A stretch of 64,000 nt of DNA from Arachis hypogaea (Eukaryota > Streptophyta > Magnoliopsida > Fabales > Fabaceae), in the NCBI RefSeq assembly GCF_003086295.3, contig NC_092048.1, forward strand, positions 90,686,626 through 90,750,625, read 5' to 3'. Under the pieces are notes generated by a model that saw only the letters and a program-made list of their open reading frames with translations, had not been told where the DNA came from and ran no database searches. The stretch's first letter is position 1. Every line of letters starts with the position of its first letter. The position numbers and the translations under genes were made by a program. Below are positions 9,065 through 18,975 of the stretch, piece by piece.

Positions 9065-9310
9065 TTCTGGCGTTTAAACGCCGAATTGGTGCTTGTTCTA
9101 GGCGTTCAACGCCCAGATGTAGCATGTTTTTGGCGTTGAACGCCAGTTCTATGCTTATTTCTGGCGTTCAACGCCAGCTTTCCTCAGTGTGCATTTTTGG
9201 CGTCTGAACGCTAGGATGCTGCTTGTTTTGGGCGTTCAACGCCAGATCCATGCTCTGTTCTGGCGTTGAACACCAGCCAGATGCTCCTTACTGGCGTTTA
9301 AACGCCAGTA
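9065..9310. repeat. CTGGCGTT-nn-AACGCCAG dyad array of A
   Basis: About eight imperfect units spaced roughly 30-35 bp apart. Each is itself an inverted repeat, for example CTGGCGTTCAACGCCAG or CTGGCGTTTAAACGCCAG. The sequence between units drifts (CATGCTT, GTGCTTG) while the dyads persist. Similar arrays lie at the matching place in B, C and D, with scattered units in the LTRs. Confidence 0.85.
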
Positions 9311-9449
9311 AGCCCTTCCTCCAGGGTGTGATTTTTCTTCTGCTGTTTTTGATTCTGTTTTTAATTTTTGTATTTATTTTGTGACTCCACATGATCATGA
9401 ACCTAATAAAACATGAAAGAAAAATAAAAATAAAATTAGATAAATAAAA

Positions 9450-9475
9450 ATTGGGTTGCCTCCCAACAAGCGCTT
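9450..9475 (-). other. Post-ORF hairpin of element A
   Basis: On the minus strand AAGCGCTT precedes GTTGGG-AGGCAA-CCCAAT (9467-9450): a 6-bp stem closed by a G.U pair, with a 6-nt loop. It lies about 40 bases after the gag-pro stop codon. Confidence 0.7.
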
Positions 9476-9515
9476 CTTTAATGTCAATAGCTTGACAGTG
9501 AGCTCTCATGGAGCC

Positions 9516-11846
9516 TCACAAATGTTCAGAGCATTGTTGAGACTTCCCAACACCAAACTTAGAGTTTGGATATGGGAGTTCAACACCAAACTTAGAGTTT
9601 GGTTGTGGCCTCCCAACGCCAAACTTAGAGTTTGATTGTGGGGGCTCTGTATGACTCCGTTTTGAGAGAAGCTTACTGTGCCTCTTTTTCATGTTTACAG
9701 AAGGATGACCTTGAGTTTTAAACACAAAGGAGTACTCATTCAATTGAAGGACTAGTTCACCTCTGTCAACATCAATCACAGCTCTTGCTGTGGCTAGGAA
9801 GGGTCTTCCCAGGATGATGGATTCATCCTCCTCCTTCCCAGTGTCTAGGATTATGAAATCAGCAGGGATGTAAAGGCTTTCAACCTTTATTAACACGTCC
9901 TCTACCTGACCATAAGCTTCTTTTCTTGAATTGTCTGCCATCTCTAATGAGATTCTAGCAGCTTGTACCTCAAAGATTCCTAGTTTCTCTATTACAGAGA
10001 GTGGCATGAGGTTTATCCCTGACCCAAGGTCACATAGAGCCTTCTCAAAGGTCATGGTGCCTATGGTACAAGGTATTAGGAACTTTCTAGGATCCTGTTT
10101 CTTCTGAGGCAATCTCAGTTGATCCAATGCATTTAGTTCATTGGTGAACAGGGGAGGTTCATCTCCCCAAGTCTCATTACCAAATAAATTGGCATTCAGC
10201 TTCATGATTGCACCAAGGAACTTGGCAACTTGCTCTTCAGTAACATCCTCATTCTCTTCTGAAGAGGAATACTCATCAGAGCTCATGAAGGGCGTAAGGA
10301 GGTTTAATGGAATCTCTATGGTCTTTAGATAAGCCTCAGAGTCCTTTGGTTCCTCAAAGGGAAACTCCTTGTTGATCACTGGATATCCCAGGAGGTCTTC
10401 CTCCTTGGGATTCACGTCCTCCCCTTCCTCCTTGGATTCAGCCATGATGGTTATATCAATGGCCTTGCACTCTCTCTTTGGATTCTCTTCTGTATTGCTT
10501 GGGAGAGTACTAGTAGAAGTTTCAGCGATCTTCTTACTCAGCTCGTCCACTTGTGCCTCCAAATTTCTAATGGAGGACCTTGTTTCATTCATGAAACTCA
10601 CAGTGGCCTTAGATAGATCAGAGACTAAATTTGCTAAGCTAGATGGATTCTGCTCAGAATTCTCTGTCTGTTGCTGAGTGGATGATGGAAAAGGTTTACT
10701 ATTGTTAAACCTATTTCTTCCACCATTATTAAAGCCTTGTTGAGGCTTTTGATCCTTCCATGAGAGATTTGGATGATTTCTCCATGAGGGATTATAGGTG
10801 TTTCCATAGGGTTCACCCATGTAATTCACCTCTGCTATTGTAGGGTTCTCAGGATCATAAGCTTCTTCTTCAGAAGATGCCTCTTGAGTACTGTTGGATG
10901 CAGCTTGCATTCCATTCAGACTCTGAGAAATCATATTGACTTGCTGAGTCAATATTTTGTTCTAAGCCAATATGGCATTCAGAATATCAATTTCAAGAAC
11001 TCCCTTCTTCTGAGGCGTCCCATTACTCATAGGATTCCTCTCAGAAGTGTACATAAACTGGTTGTTAGCAACCATGTCAATGAGTTCTTGAGCTTCTGCA
11101 GGCGTTTTCTTTAGGTGAATGGATCCACCTGCAGAAGTATCCATTGACATTTTAGCTAATTCAGACAGACCATCATAGAATATATCCAGGATGGTCCATT
11201 CTGAAAGCATGTCAGAAGGACACTTTTTGGTCAGTTGCTTGTATCTCTCCCAAGCTTCATAGAGGGATTCACCTTCTTTCTGTCTGAAGGTTTGAACATC
11301 CACTCTAAGCTTACTCAACTTTTGAGGAGGAAAGAACTTGGCTAAGAAAGCCGTGACCAGCTTATCCCAAGAGTTCATGCTATTTTTGGGTTGAGAGTCC
11401 AACCACACTCTAGCTCTGTCTCTTACTGCAAACGGGAAAAGCATAAGCCTGTACACCTCGGGATCAACCCCATTGGTCTTAACAGTATCACATATCTGCA
11501 AGAATTCAGTTAAGAACTGAAAAGGATCTTCAAATGGAAGTCCATGAAACTTGCAGTTCTGCTGCATCAGAGAAACTAATTGAGGTTTTAGCTCAAAATT
11601 GTTTGCTCCAATGGCAGGAATGGAGATGCTTCTTCCATATAAATTGGAATTAGGTGCAGTAAAGTCACCAAGCATCCTCCTTGCATTATTATTATTTTCG
11701 GCTGCCATCTCCTCTTCCTGTTCGAAAATTCCTGTGAGGTTATCTCTAGATTGTTGTATTTTAGCTTCTCTTTGTTTCCTCTTCAGAGTTCTTTCAGGTT
11801 CAGGGTCTGCTTCAATAAGAATGTTCTTGTCCTTGCTCCTGCTCAT
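9516..11846 (-). pseudogene. gag-pro polyprotein of element A, one in-frame TAG
   Basis: The ATG at 11846 (MSRSKDKN) is shared with B and C. Residues about 75-290 are the gag capsid region (LEDPF-type segment, VYRLMLFPFAVRDRARVWLDSQP, FLAKFFPPQKLSKLR, SLYEAWERYKQL). A TAG at 10962-10964 interrupts the frame, which resumes at once. Downstream are a Gln/Asn-rich stretch, a coiled-coil-like segment and an aspartic protease with ALCDLGSGINLMP (catalytic Asp in D-L-G-S) and IILGRPFLATARAVID. The C-terminus carries three 11-residue repeats containing NSKFGV. The frame then stops before any RT. The protease would be expected to mature the particle protein. Confidence 0.88.
9553..9635. repeat. In-frame 33-bp dyad repeat, end of A gag-pro
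   Basis: CCAAACT-TAG-AGTTTGG is perfect at 9553-9569 and 9586-9602. At 9619-9635 the last base differs. The spacing is exactly 33 bp, so each dyad encodes the same SKFGV in an 11-codon repeat. Confidence 0.85.
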
Positions 11847-13712
11847 ATGGAAAAGAAGGGAACAGAAAATAATAATAGGGATCCTTTTTACCACAGTATA
11901 GAGGTTCCCTTGTTGTTAGTAGAAGAAGAAAGGGAATAAGAGTGAAGAAGATTGGATAATCCAAACACAAGGGTGAGGATAGGAGCGGTGATTTGAGATG
12001 AAGATAAGTATTAGTAAATGAATAAATAAATAGAAGGAGATGGGAGAGAGGGAATTTCGAAAAATAAATTTTGAAAAAGAGTTAATGATTTTCAAAAATT
12101 AAGATAAAATTAAAATTAAAATTAAAAATTGAAACAATTAATTAATTAAAAAGAATTTTTGAAAAAGAGGGAGGTATTTTCGAAAATTAGTGAGGGATAG
12201 TTAGTTAGGTAGTTTTGAAAAAGATAAGAAACAAACAAAAAGTTAATTAGTTAGTTGAAACAAATTTTGAAAATCAATTTTTAAAAGATAAGAAGATAAG
12301 AAGTTAGAAAAGATATTTGAAAAAGATATGATATGAAAAGGTATGATTAAAAAGATATGATTGAAATTAGTTTTGAAAAAGATTTGATTTTTAAAATCAC
12401 AATTAATGACTTGATTCACAAGAAATCACAAGATATGATTCTAGAACTTAAAGTTTGAATCTTTCTTAACAAGTAAGTAACAAATTTGAAATTTTGGAAT
12501 CAAAACATTAATTGTTGATGATATTTTCAAAAATATGATGTAAAATTAAGAAAAAGATTTTTGAAAAATATTTTTAAAATTTTTGAAAATAAATAAGAAA
12601 AATGAAAAAGATATGATTTTTGAAAAAGATTTTGAAAAAGATAAGATTTTTAAATTGAAAATTTGATTTGACTCATAAGAAACAACTAAATTTTAAAAAG
12701 TTTTGAAAAAGTCAACTCAAATTTTCGAAAATTTGAGTGAAAAAGGGAAAGATATTTTTTTTATTTTTGAATTTTTAATGAAGAAAGAGAAAAACATGAA
12801 AAAGACTCAATGCATGAGAATTTTTAGATCAAAACAATGAATGCATACAAGAACACTATGAATGTCAAGAAGAACACCCAGAACACTTTGAAGATCAAGA
12901 TGAACATCAAGACTTATTTTTGAAAATTTTTAATGAAAGAAAAACATGCAAGACACCAAACTTAGAGATTTTCAATAATTAGACACTAACAAGTTAAAAA
13001 TGCATATGAAAAACAAGAAAAGACACAAAACAAGAAGATATGAAGATCAAACAAGAAGACTGGCCAAGAACAACTTGAAGATCATGAAGAACACTATGAA
13101 TGCATGAATTTTCGAAAAATGCATAAAATTTTTTTAGAAAAAAATGCAATTGACACCAAACTTAAAAATTGACTCAAGACTCAAACAAGAAACATAAAAT
13201 ATTTTTTATTTTTATGATTTTATAATTTTTTTTTTATTTTTTCGAAAATTAATGTGAAAAAGAAAAATAAAGATTCCAAAATTTTTAATATGAATTCCAG
13301 GAATCTTGCACTCTTAGTCTAAAGCTCCAATCTGAGGGTTAGACATGGCTTAATAGCCAGCCAAGCTTTAGAAGATACAAAATCAGTCATACAATAACAA
13401 ATTTGATTAGCAACAACTAGCTTGCTCTTGTAATGATGACTTGGGAGCCTCAGTCCAAATGAATTTAGACGTCGCTCTACAGCCAGCCAGGCTTCTACAT
13501 GCTTCATTAAACACTAGATTTCATTCTTAAAAATTCTAAAGAAAAATATATTTTCTTTTTGAAAATATTTTTTTTTCGAATATTAATTGGGAAAAACGAA
13601 AAAGAAGAAAATATTTTTGAAAAAATTTTGAAAGCTTTTTGAAAATAAAATAAGAAGAAAATTACCCAATCTGAGCAACACGATGAACCGTCAGTTGTCC
13701 AAACTCGAACAA
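11847..13712 (-). other. AT-rich leader of element A (no gene)
   Basis: About 1.9 kb between PBS and gag ATG. The plus strand is dominated by TTTGAAAA and AAAGATATGATT words. Two copies of the GACACCAAACTTA motif stand at 12952 and 13152, and two copies of a CAGCCAGCCA(A/G)GCTT repeat lie at 13321-13505. The layout is conserved in B and C and partly in D. No ORF is convincing. Confidence 0.6.
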
Positions 13713-13730
13713 TCCCCGGCAACGGCGCCA
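13713..13730 (-). other. PBS of element A (tRNA-Asp type)
   Basis: The minus strand reads TGGCGCCGTTGCCGGGGA, a full 18-base match to the usual tRNA-Asp PBS. It abuts the 5' LTR directly. The CACCAAGTT spacer found in B and C is missing. Confidence 0.9.
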
Positions 13731-15355
13731 AAAACTCAATACGCACGTTCATGATCTTATATCTGTTTCACAACTTCGTACAACTAACTAGCAAGTGCAC
13801 TGGGTCGTCCAAGTAATAAACCTTACGTGAGTAAGGGTCGATCGCACGGAGATTGTTGGTAGGAAGCAAGCTATGGTCATCTTGTAAATCTCACTCAGGC
13901 GGATATCAAATGGTTATGGAGTTTTCGAATAATAAAAATAAATAAACAGAAAATAAAGATAGAAATACTTATGTAAATCATTGGTGAGAATTTTAGATAA
14001 GCGTATAGAGATGCTTTCGTTCCTCTGATCTCTGCTTTCCTGCTGTCTTCATCCAATCAATCCAACACCTTTCCATGGCAAGCTGTATGTAGGGCATCAC
14101 CGTTGTCAATGGCTACATCCCATCCTCTCTGTGAAAAAGGTCCAAATGCTCTGTCACGGCACGGCTAATCATTTGTCGGTTCTCGATCATACTGGAATAG
14201 GATCCATTGATCCTTTTGCGACTGTCACTACACCCAGCACTCGCGAGTTTGAAGCTCGTCACAGACATCCCTTCCCAGATCCTACTCGGAATACCACAGA
14301 CAAGGTTTAGACTTTCTGGATCTCAGGAATGGCCATCCATGGGTTCTAACTTATACCACGAAGACACTAATATCTCGGACTCGGTCCCCTATATTAGATA
14401 TCCAAGAGATATCCATTCAGTCTAAGGTAGAACGGAAGTGGTTGTCAGGCACGCGTTCATAAGTTGAGAATGATGATGACTGTCATGATGATCACATCTA
14501 TCATATTGAAGTGCGAATGAATATCTTAGAAGCGGAATAAGTTGAATTGAATAGCAAAACAGTAGTACTTTGCATTAATCTTTGAGGAACAGCAGAGCTC
14601 CACACCTTAATCTATGGTGTGTAGAAACTCTACCGTTGAAAATACATAAGTGATGAAGGTCCAGGCATGGCTGAATGGCCAGCCCCCAAAACATGATCAA
14701 AGGATCAAAAGATAATCCAAAGATATAAATACAATAGTAAAAAGTCCTATTTATACTAAACTAGCTACTAGGGTTTACAGAAGTAAGTAATTGATGCATA
14801 AATCCACTTCCGGGGCCCACATGGTGTGTGCTTGGACTGAGCTTGAAGTTTACACATGGAGAGGTCATTCTTGGAGTTGAACGCCAGTTTGTAACGTGTT
14901 TCTGGCATTGAACTCCACTTTGCAACTTGTTTCTGGCGCTGGACGCCAGACTGCAGCATGGAACTGGCGTTGAACGCCAGTTTACGTCGTCAATCCTTAT
15001 TCAAAGTATAGACTATTACATATTTCTAGAAATCCCTGGATGTCTACTTTCCAACGCAATTGGAAGCGCGCCATTTGGAGTTCTGTAGCTCCAGAAAATC
15101 CACTTTGAGTGCAGGGAGGTCAGAATCCAACAGCATCTACAGTCCTTCTTCAACCTCTGAATCTGATTTTTGCTCAAGTCCCTCAATTTCAGCCAGAAAA
15201 TACCTGAAATCACAGAAAAATACCCAAAATCATAGTAAAGTCCAGAAATGTGATTTTTAATTAAAAACTAATAAAAATATACTAAAAACTAACTAAATCA
15301 TACTGAAAACATACTGAAAACAATGCCAAAAAGCGTATAAATTATCCGCTTATCA
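13731..15355 (-). repeat. 5' LTR of element A, lacking its terminal tail
   Basis: It starts (minus strand) TGATAAGCGG at 15355 and ends at AAAACTCAAT next to the PBS. The 3' LTR has about 45 further bases, ending TGCACCA and containing a PBS-like copy. Deletion or strand transfer between the two PBS copies would produce this. A TATA box lies at 14748-14755. Confidence 0.85.
14748..14755 (-). promoter_or_regulatory. TATA box of A 5' LTR
   Basis: TATAAATA on the minus strand in the promoter-bearing 5' LTR. It would drive the sense transcript of A. Confidence 0.65.
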
Positions 15356-15627
15356 ATTCTCCACTTTGTATGCTTTTCTCCTCATTTCTTCCATCCAACA
15401 CTTGCCTCATGAACCTGAAATCACTCAACAAACACATCAAGACATCGAATGAAATTAAAGTGAATTAAAATCACCAATTTGAGGGCCTAAAAAGCATGTT
15501 TTTTTACAACTAAGCACAATTCAAGGGAGAATTGCAAAACCATGCTATTTCATTGAATAAAGGTGGGAAAAGGTGATAAAATCCCCTAAAATAAGCACAA
15601 GATAAACCATAAAATTGGGGTTTATCA
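15356..15627 (-). repeat. LTR fragment Y, right piece (LTR start)
   Basis: Read on the minus strand, the fragment starts TGATAAACCCCAATTTTATGG at 15627, a typical TG start, and runs left to A. Its first five bases duplicate the A target site. It is inserted into the oppositely oriented LTR of Z, with CCTTC (15628-15632) as the expected but untestable TSD. From memory it resembles FIDEL-type LTR starts of peanut. Confidence 0.6.
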
Positions 15628-16194
15628 CCTTCCAAGTGTTTGTCAAAATGCTTGAAAGGATGTTAGAGTAGATTTTTATACTCTTAGCTTGGGAAGGTAA
15701 CTTAGGAATTCTTGAGTTACTAATGTCCAAGTGATTGATAGTTGTTAGCCATTGACTCTAGCTCTCATTGATTCAATTAGTGAATAGCTAGGCCTTATGG
15801 ACTTGGATTGATATAGCTCATTTGACTTTCTTCTACTTGTTAGAGGATGACTTAATGGGATTGATCCTTGCAATTATCATATTGTGGTTAGTACTAAGGA
15901 TAGAGATCCTTGACCACCAACCTTTGCCAAGACCTTTTCATCATTTGAATTCCTTTGCAATTTGTTTCTTATCCAAAACCCCAAAATATACATGTCCATA
16001 GCCAATAACAAGAACACTACCATGTGATTCCTTTGAGAGACGACCCGAGGTTTAAATACTTCGGTTTATAATTTTAGGAGTTTGTACTTATGACAAACAA
16101 TCTTTTGTATGAAAAGATTATTTGTTGGTTTAGAAACTATACTTGCAACGAGATTTCATTTGAGAATTCTAAACTGTCAAAAATCAATTCATCA
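15628..16194 (+). repeat. 5' LTR of element Z, right part
   Basis: The 3' portion of an LTR ending CAATTCATCA directly before a PBS. A GACGACCCGAGGTTTAAATA segment marks its U5 region. The LTR start lies beyond Y and outside the window. Confidence 0.7.
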
Positions 16195-16197
16195 AAA

Positions 16198-16215
16198 TGG
16201 CTCCGTTGCCGGGGA
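16198..16215 (+). other. PBS of element Z, one substitution
   Basis: TGGCTCCGTTGCCGGGGA differs from the tRNA-Asp PBS by one base (GGCTCC for GGCGCC). It fixes Z as plus-strand. Confidence 0.85.
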
Positions 16216-16589
16216 ATTACAATGGTGTTATGTTATTGGTTATTGTATATATGTGAATATTGTGAATAGCTTGATTTTTGGATTGCTTGTTAGTTTTTGT
16301 TAGCTTTAGGCCTTAGTTAGTTTGTTTCTTTGCTTCCACCATCAATTCTCACCCTCGTGGTTATGAGTTTGGTTCTAATTGTGTTGTAGGAAATGTCAAC
16401 TTCAATGAAAACATGTATCAAGGATGGAACCAACAAAGACGGGGGGGGGGGGGGGCTCAAGGAATTGATCACTCCTATTGGCAACAACCTCTGGATACTT
16501 ATAGGTACAATCATCATCCTAATGCATGTCAATTCAATGACTATGGAGAATCTTTTTGTGACAATCAACAACCACCATCATATGCCTAT
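16216..16589 (+). pseudogene. Element Z leader and first part of its internal ORF
   Basis: A leader of roughly 180 bases precedes a frame rich in Tyr, Asn, Gln and Pro (NMYQGWNQQR ... NQQPPSYAY). A run of 15 G (16441-16455) probably disturbs this frame. Element G then interrupts the ORF at the CCTAT target site. The same frame resumes at 37677 on the far side. No conserved domain is visible. Confidence 0.6.
16585..16589. other. Target site duplication of G, left copy
   Basis: CCTAT here matches 37677-37681. The Z reading frame continues across the pair, which confirms a simple insertion. Confidence 0.9.
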
Positions 16590-17131
16590 TGTTCCGAGGG
16601 TTACCTGAAACTGGAGGTCGATCTCGGACGAGATCTTCTGTACTGGTCGGAGATAGCGTGTCCAGCTGACTGATGGCAGCCGGAGCTGTTGTATCCGACT
16701 TGTTGGACTTACAGCACTAATGATCCTTGGCCACCGGAAGGTGGGGGGTACCTGCAAGAGACTCCGATGCTTAAGTTAGCATGGGTATTAAACAGGTTTT
16801 ATGTAGAATCAGAGTATGAGTTATACCTGGGTGCTCCAGTGTATTTATAGTAGATGGTGCTGACCTTTCTGATAAGATAGGTTAGTTATCTTATTTTATC
16901 TTATCTTTATTTTGGGTGAAGTCAGCTTATCTTCAAGGGAACTGCCTTTATCTCTATAGGCTTGGATTGCCTTTGGATTTGGATCGCGTTCCTCTATTTG
17001 GGCCCTTTACAGGGCTCTTTTGTTGATTTGGCCAACCTCTTTGAGAAGAGGTTGGGTAGCCTGACCTGAAGAGGTCGGTCGCTTTGTCGCCAATCATCCC
17101 AGGTCGGGTAGCTCGACCCGGGGTATGAACA
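16590..17131 (-). repeat. 3' LTR of element G
   Basis: 542 bp. On the minus strand it starts TGTTCATACCCCGGG and ends CCTCGGAACA. It matches 37136-37676 closely, with a few substitutions. A TATA box is at 16842-16849 (minus strand TATAAATA). Confidence 0.92.
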
Positions 17132-17348
17132 GTGCCCCTACTTGAGTTCGGTCTTTTTGTTGACGTCGCGTCTTTGACTTCGGTCCTTCTCTGACGAAGC
17201 CAAACTCAAGTATTTTGTCGATTTCTTCCTTTTGTAGAATCTTTTGAATGTAGAACGTTTTCCTCTAAAAGCGCGCGCTTTTATATCAGCGCTTTGTTCT
17301 TGGGAATGTGAGAGGGTTTAATACCTTCATTAATTGGTATTAATTGCC
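17132..17348. promoter_or_regulatory. PPT of G, and candidate promoter of the antisense ORF
   Basis: On the minus strand AAGTAGGGGCAC abuts the 3' LTR and is the likely PPT. On the plus strand a perfect 16-bp palindrome AAAAGCGCGCGCTTTT (17267-17282) overlaps TTTATATCA (17280-17288), a TATA-like box pointing toward the antisense ORF. Element B now separates this box from the leader at 27957. The promoter role is inference. Confidence 0.5.
17344..17348. other. Target site duplication of B, left copy
   Basis: TTGCC, repeated at 27957-27961. Confidence 0.9.
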
Positions 17349-18938
17349 TGGTGCACGAAATTGTGATCCGTGTTAATGTTTCCAAAAACTTGGTGCTCTA
17401 ATCTTAATTTATAATTTGTCACAACTTCGATACAACTAACTAGCAAGTGCACTGGGTCGTCCAAGTAATAAACCTTACATGAGTAAGGGTCGATCCCATG
17501 GAGATTGTTGGCTTGAAGCAAGCTATGGTCACCTTGTAAATCTCAGTTAGGTGGATTCAAATAGTTTTAAGAAATTATAGTGGATGAAAATTAAATAAAA
17601 TATAAAATAGGATAGTGGTACTTATGTAATTCATTGGTGAGAATTTCAGATAAGCGTATAGAGATGCTTTCGTTCCTCTGATCTCTGCTTTCCTGCTGTC
17701 TTCATCCAATCAATCCTACTCCTTTCCATGGCAAGCTCTATGTAGGGCATCACCGTTGTCAATGGCTACATCCCATCCTCTCTGTGAAAAAGGTCCAAAT
17801 GCTCTGTCACGGCACGGCTAATCATCTGTCGGTTCTCGATCATACTGGAATAGGATCCATTGATCCTTTTTGCGTCTGTCACTACGCCCAGCACTCGCGA
17901 GTTTTAAGCTCGTTACAGCCATCCCTTCGCAGATCCTACTCGGAATACCACAGACAAGGTTTAGACTTTCCGGATCTCAGAAATGGCCATCCATGGGTTT
18001 TAACTTATACCACGAAGACGCTAATAACTCGGACTCGGTCCCCTGTATTAGATATCCAAGAGATATCCATTCAATCTAAGGTAGAACGGAAGTGGTTGTC
18101 AGGCACGCATTCATAGGTTGCGAATGATGATGACTGTCACGGTCATCACATCCATCATATTGAAGTACGAATGAATATCTTAGAAGCGGAATAAGTTGAA
18201 TTGAATAGAAAAACAGTAGTACTTTGCATTAATCTTTAAGGAACAGCAGAGCTCCACACCTTAATCTATGGTGTGTAGAAACTCTACCATTGAAAAATAC
18301 ATAAGTGAAAGGTTCAAGCATGGCCGAGAGGCCAGCCCTCACAAAGGTCTAAGATAGCATAAAACTAATCAAAAGATTCCTTCGAAGATGATAAAAAGTC
18401 CTATTTATACTAAACTAGTTACTAGGGTTTACAGAAATGAGTAAATGATGCAGAAATCCACTTCCAGGGTCCACTTGGTGTGTGCTTGCGTTGAACTCCA
18501 CTTTGCAACTTGTTTCTGGCGCTGGACGCCAGACTACAGCATGGAACTGGCGTTGAACGCCAGTTTACGTCGTCAATCCTTATTCAAAGTATGGACTATT
18601 ATATATTGCTGGAAGGCCCTGGATGTCTACTTTCCAAAACAATTGGAAGCGCACCATTTGCAGTTCTGTAGCTCCAGAAAATCCACTTTGAGTGCAGGGA
18701 GGTCAGAATCCAACAGCATCAGCAGTCCTTCTTCAACCTCTGAATCTGATTTTTGCTCAAGTCCCTCAATTTCAGCCAGAAAATATCTGAAATCACAAAA
18801 AAACACACAAACTCATAGTAAAGTCCAGAAATGTGAATTTAACATAAAAACTAATAAAAACATCCCTAAAATTAACTAGATCCTACTAAAAACATACTAA
18901 AAACAATGCCAAAAAGCGTATAAATTATCCGCTCATCA
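17349..18938 (-). repeat. 3' LTR of element B with 71-bp deletion
   Basis: 1590 bp against 1661 bp for the 5' LTR. The difference matches loss of the segment corresponding to 27436-27506, between GTGTGCTTG and CGTTGAACTCC, inside the dyad cluster. A minus-strand TATA box lies at 18402-18409. Confidence 0.88.
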
Positions 18939-18975
18939 CAACACCAAACTTAAATTGTTGCTTGTCCCCAAGCAA
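18939..18975 (-). other. PPT region of element B
   Basis: The minus strand carries a perfect hairpin TTGCTT-GGGGAC-AAGCAA (18975-18958), then AATTTAAGTTTGGTGTTG and the LTR. Confidence 0.72.

Larger units (their letters stand above)
5346..15355 (-). mobile_element. Element A: complete non-autonomous Athila-like element
   Basis: Read on the minus strand: 5' LTR (13731-15355), PBS (13713-13730), AT-rich leader, gag-pro ORF (9516-11846), SKFGV dyad repeats, hairpin (9450-9467), CTGGCGTT dyad array, a 3' ORF with a tRNA fusion (8166-8510), PPT and 3' LTR (5346-7018). Both ends carry the 5-bp duplication ATTCT. There is no RT, RNase H or integrase, so it would depend on enzymes from a related element. 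Confidence 0.93.

Noticed and set aside
9065..9310. CRISPR array
   Set aside because: Regular dyads with variable spacers look superficially similar, but repeats are short, degenerate, self-complementary and lie in a plant retrotransposon with no cas genes.
10141..10677. Plus-strand ORFs of 63 and 102 codons antisense to A gag-pro (similar ones at 22.8-23.4 kb and 46.0-46.5 kb)
   Set aside because: They lie opposite a clear gag-pro coding region and recur in B and C only because the sense sequence is conserved. Composition is Ser/Leu-rich with no domain.
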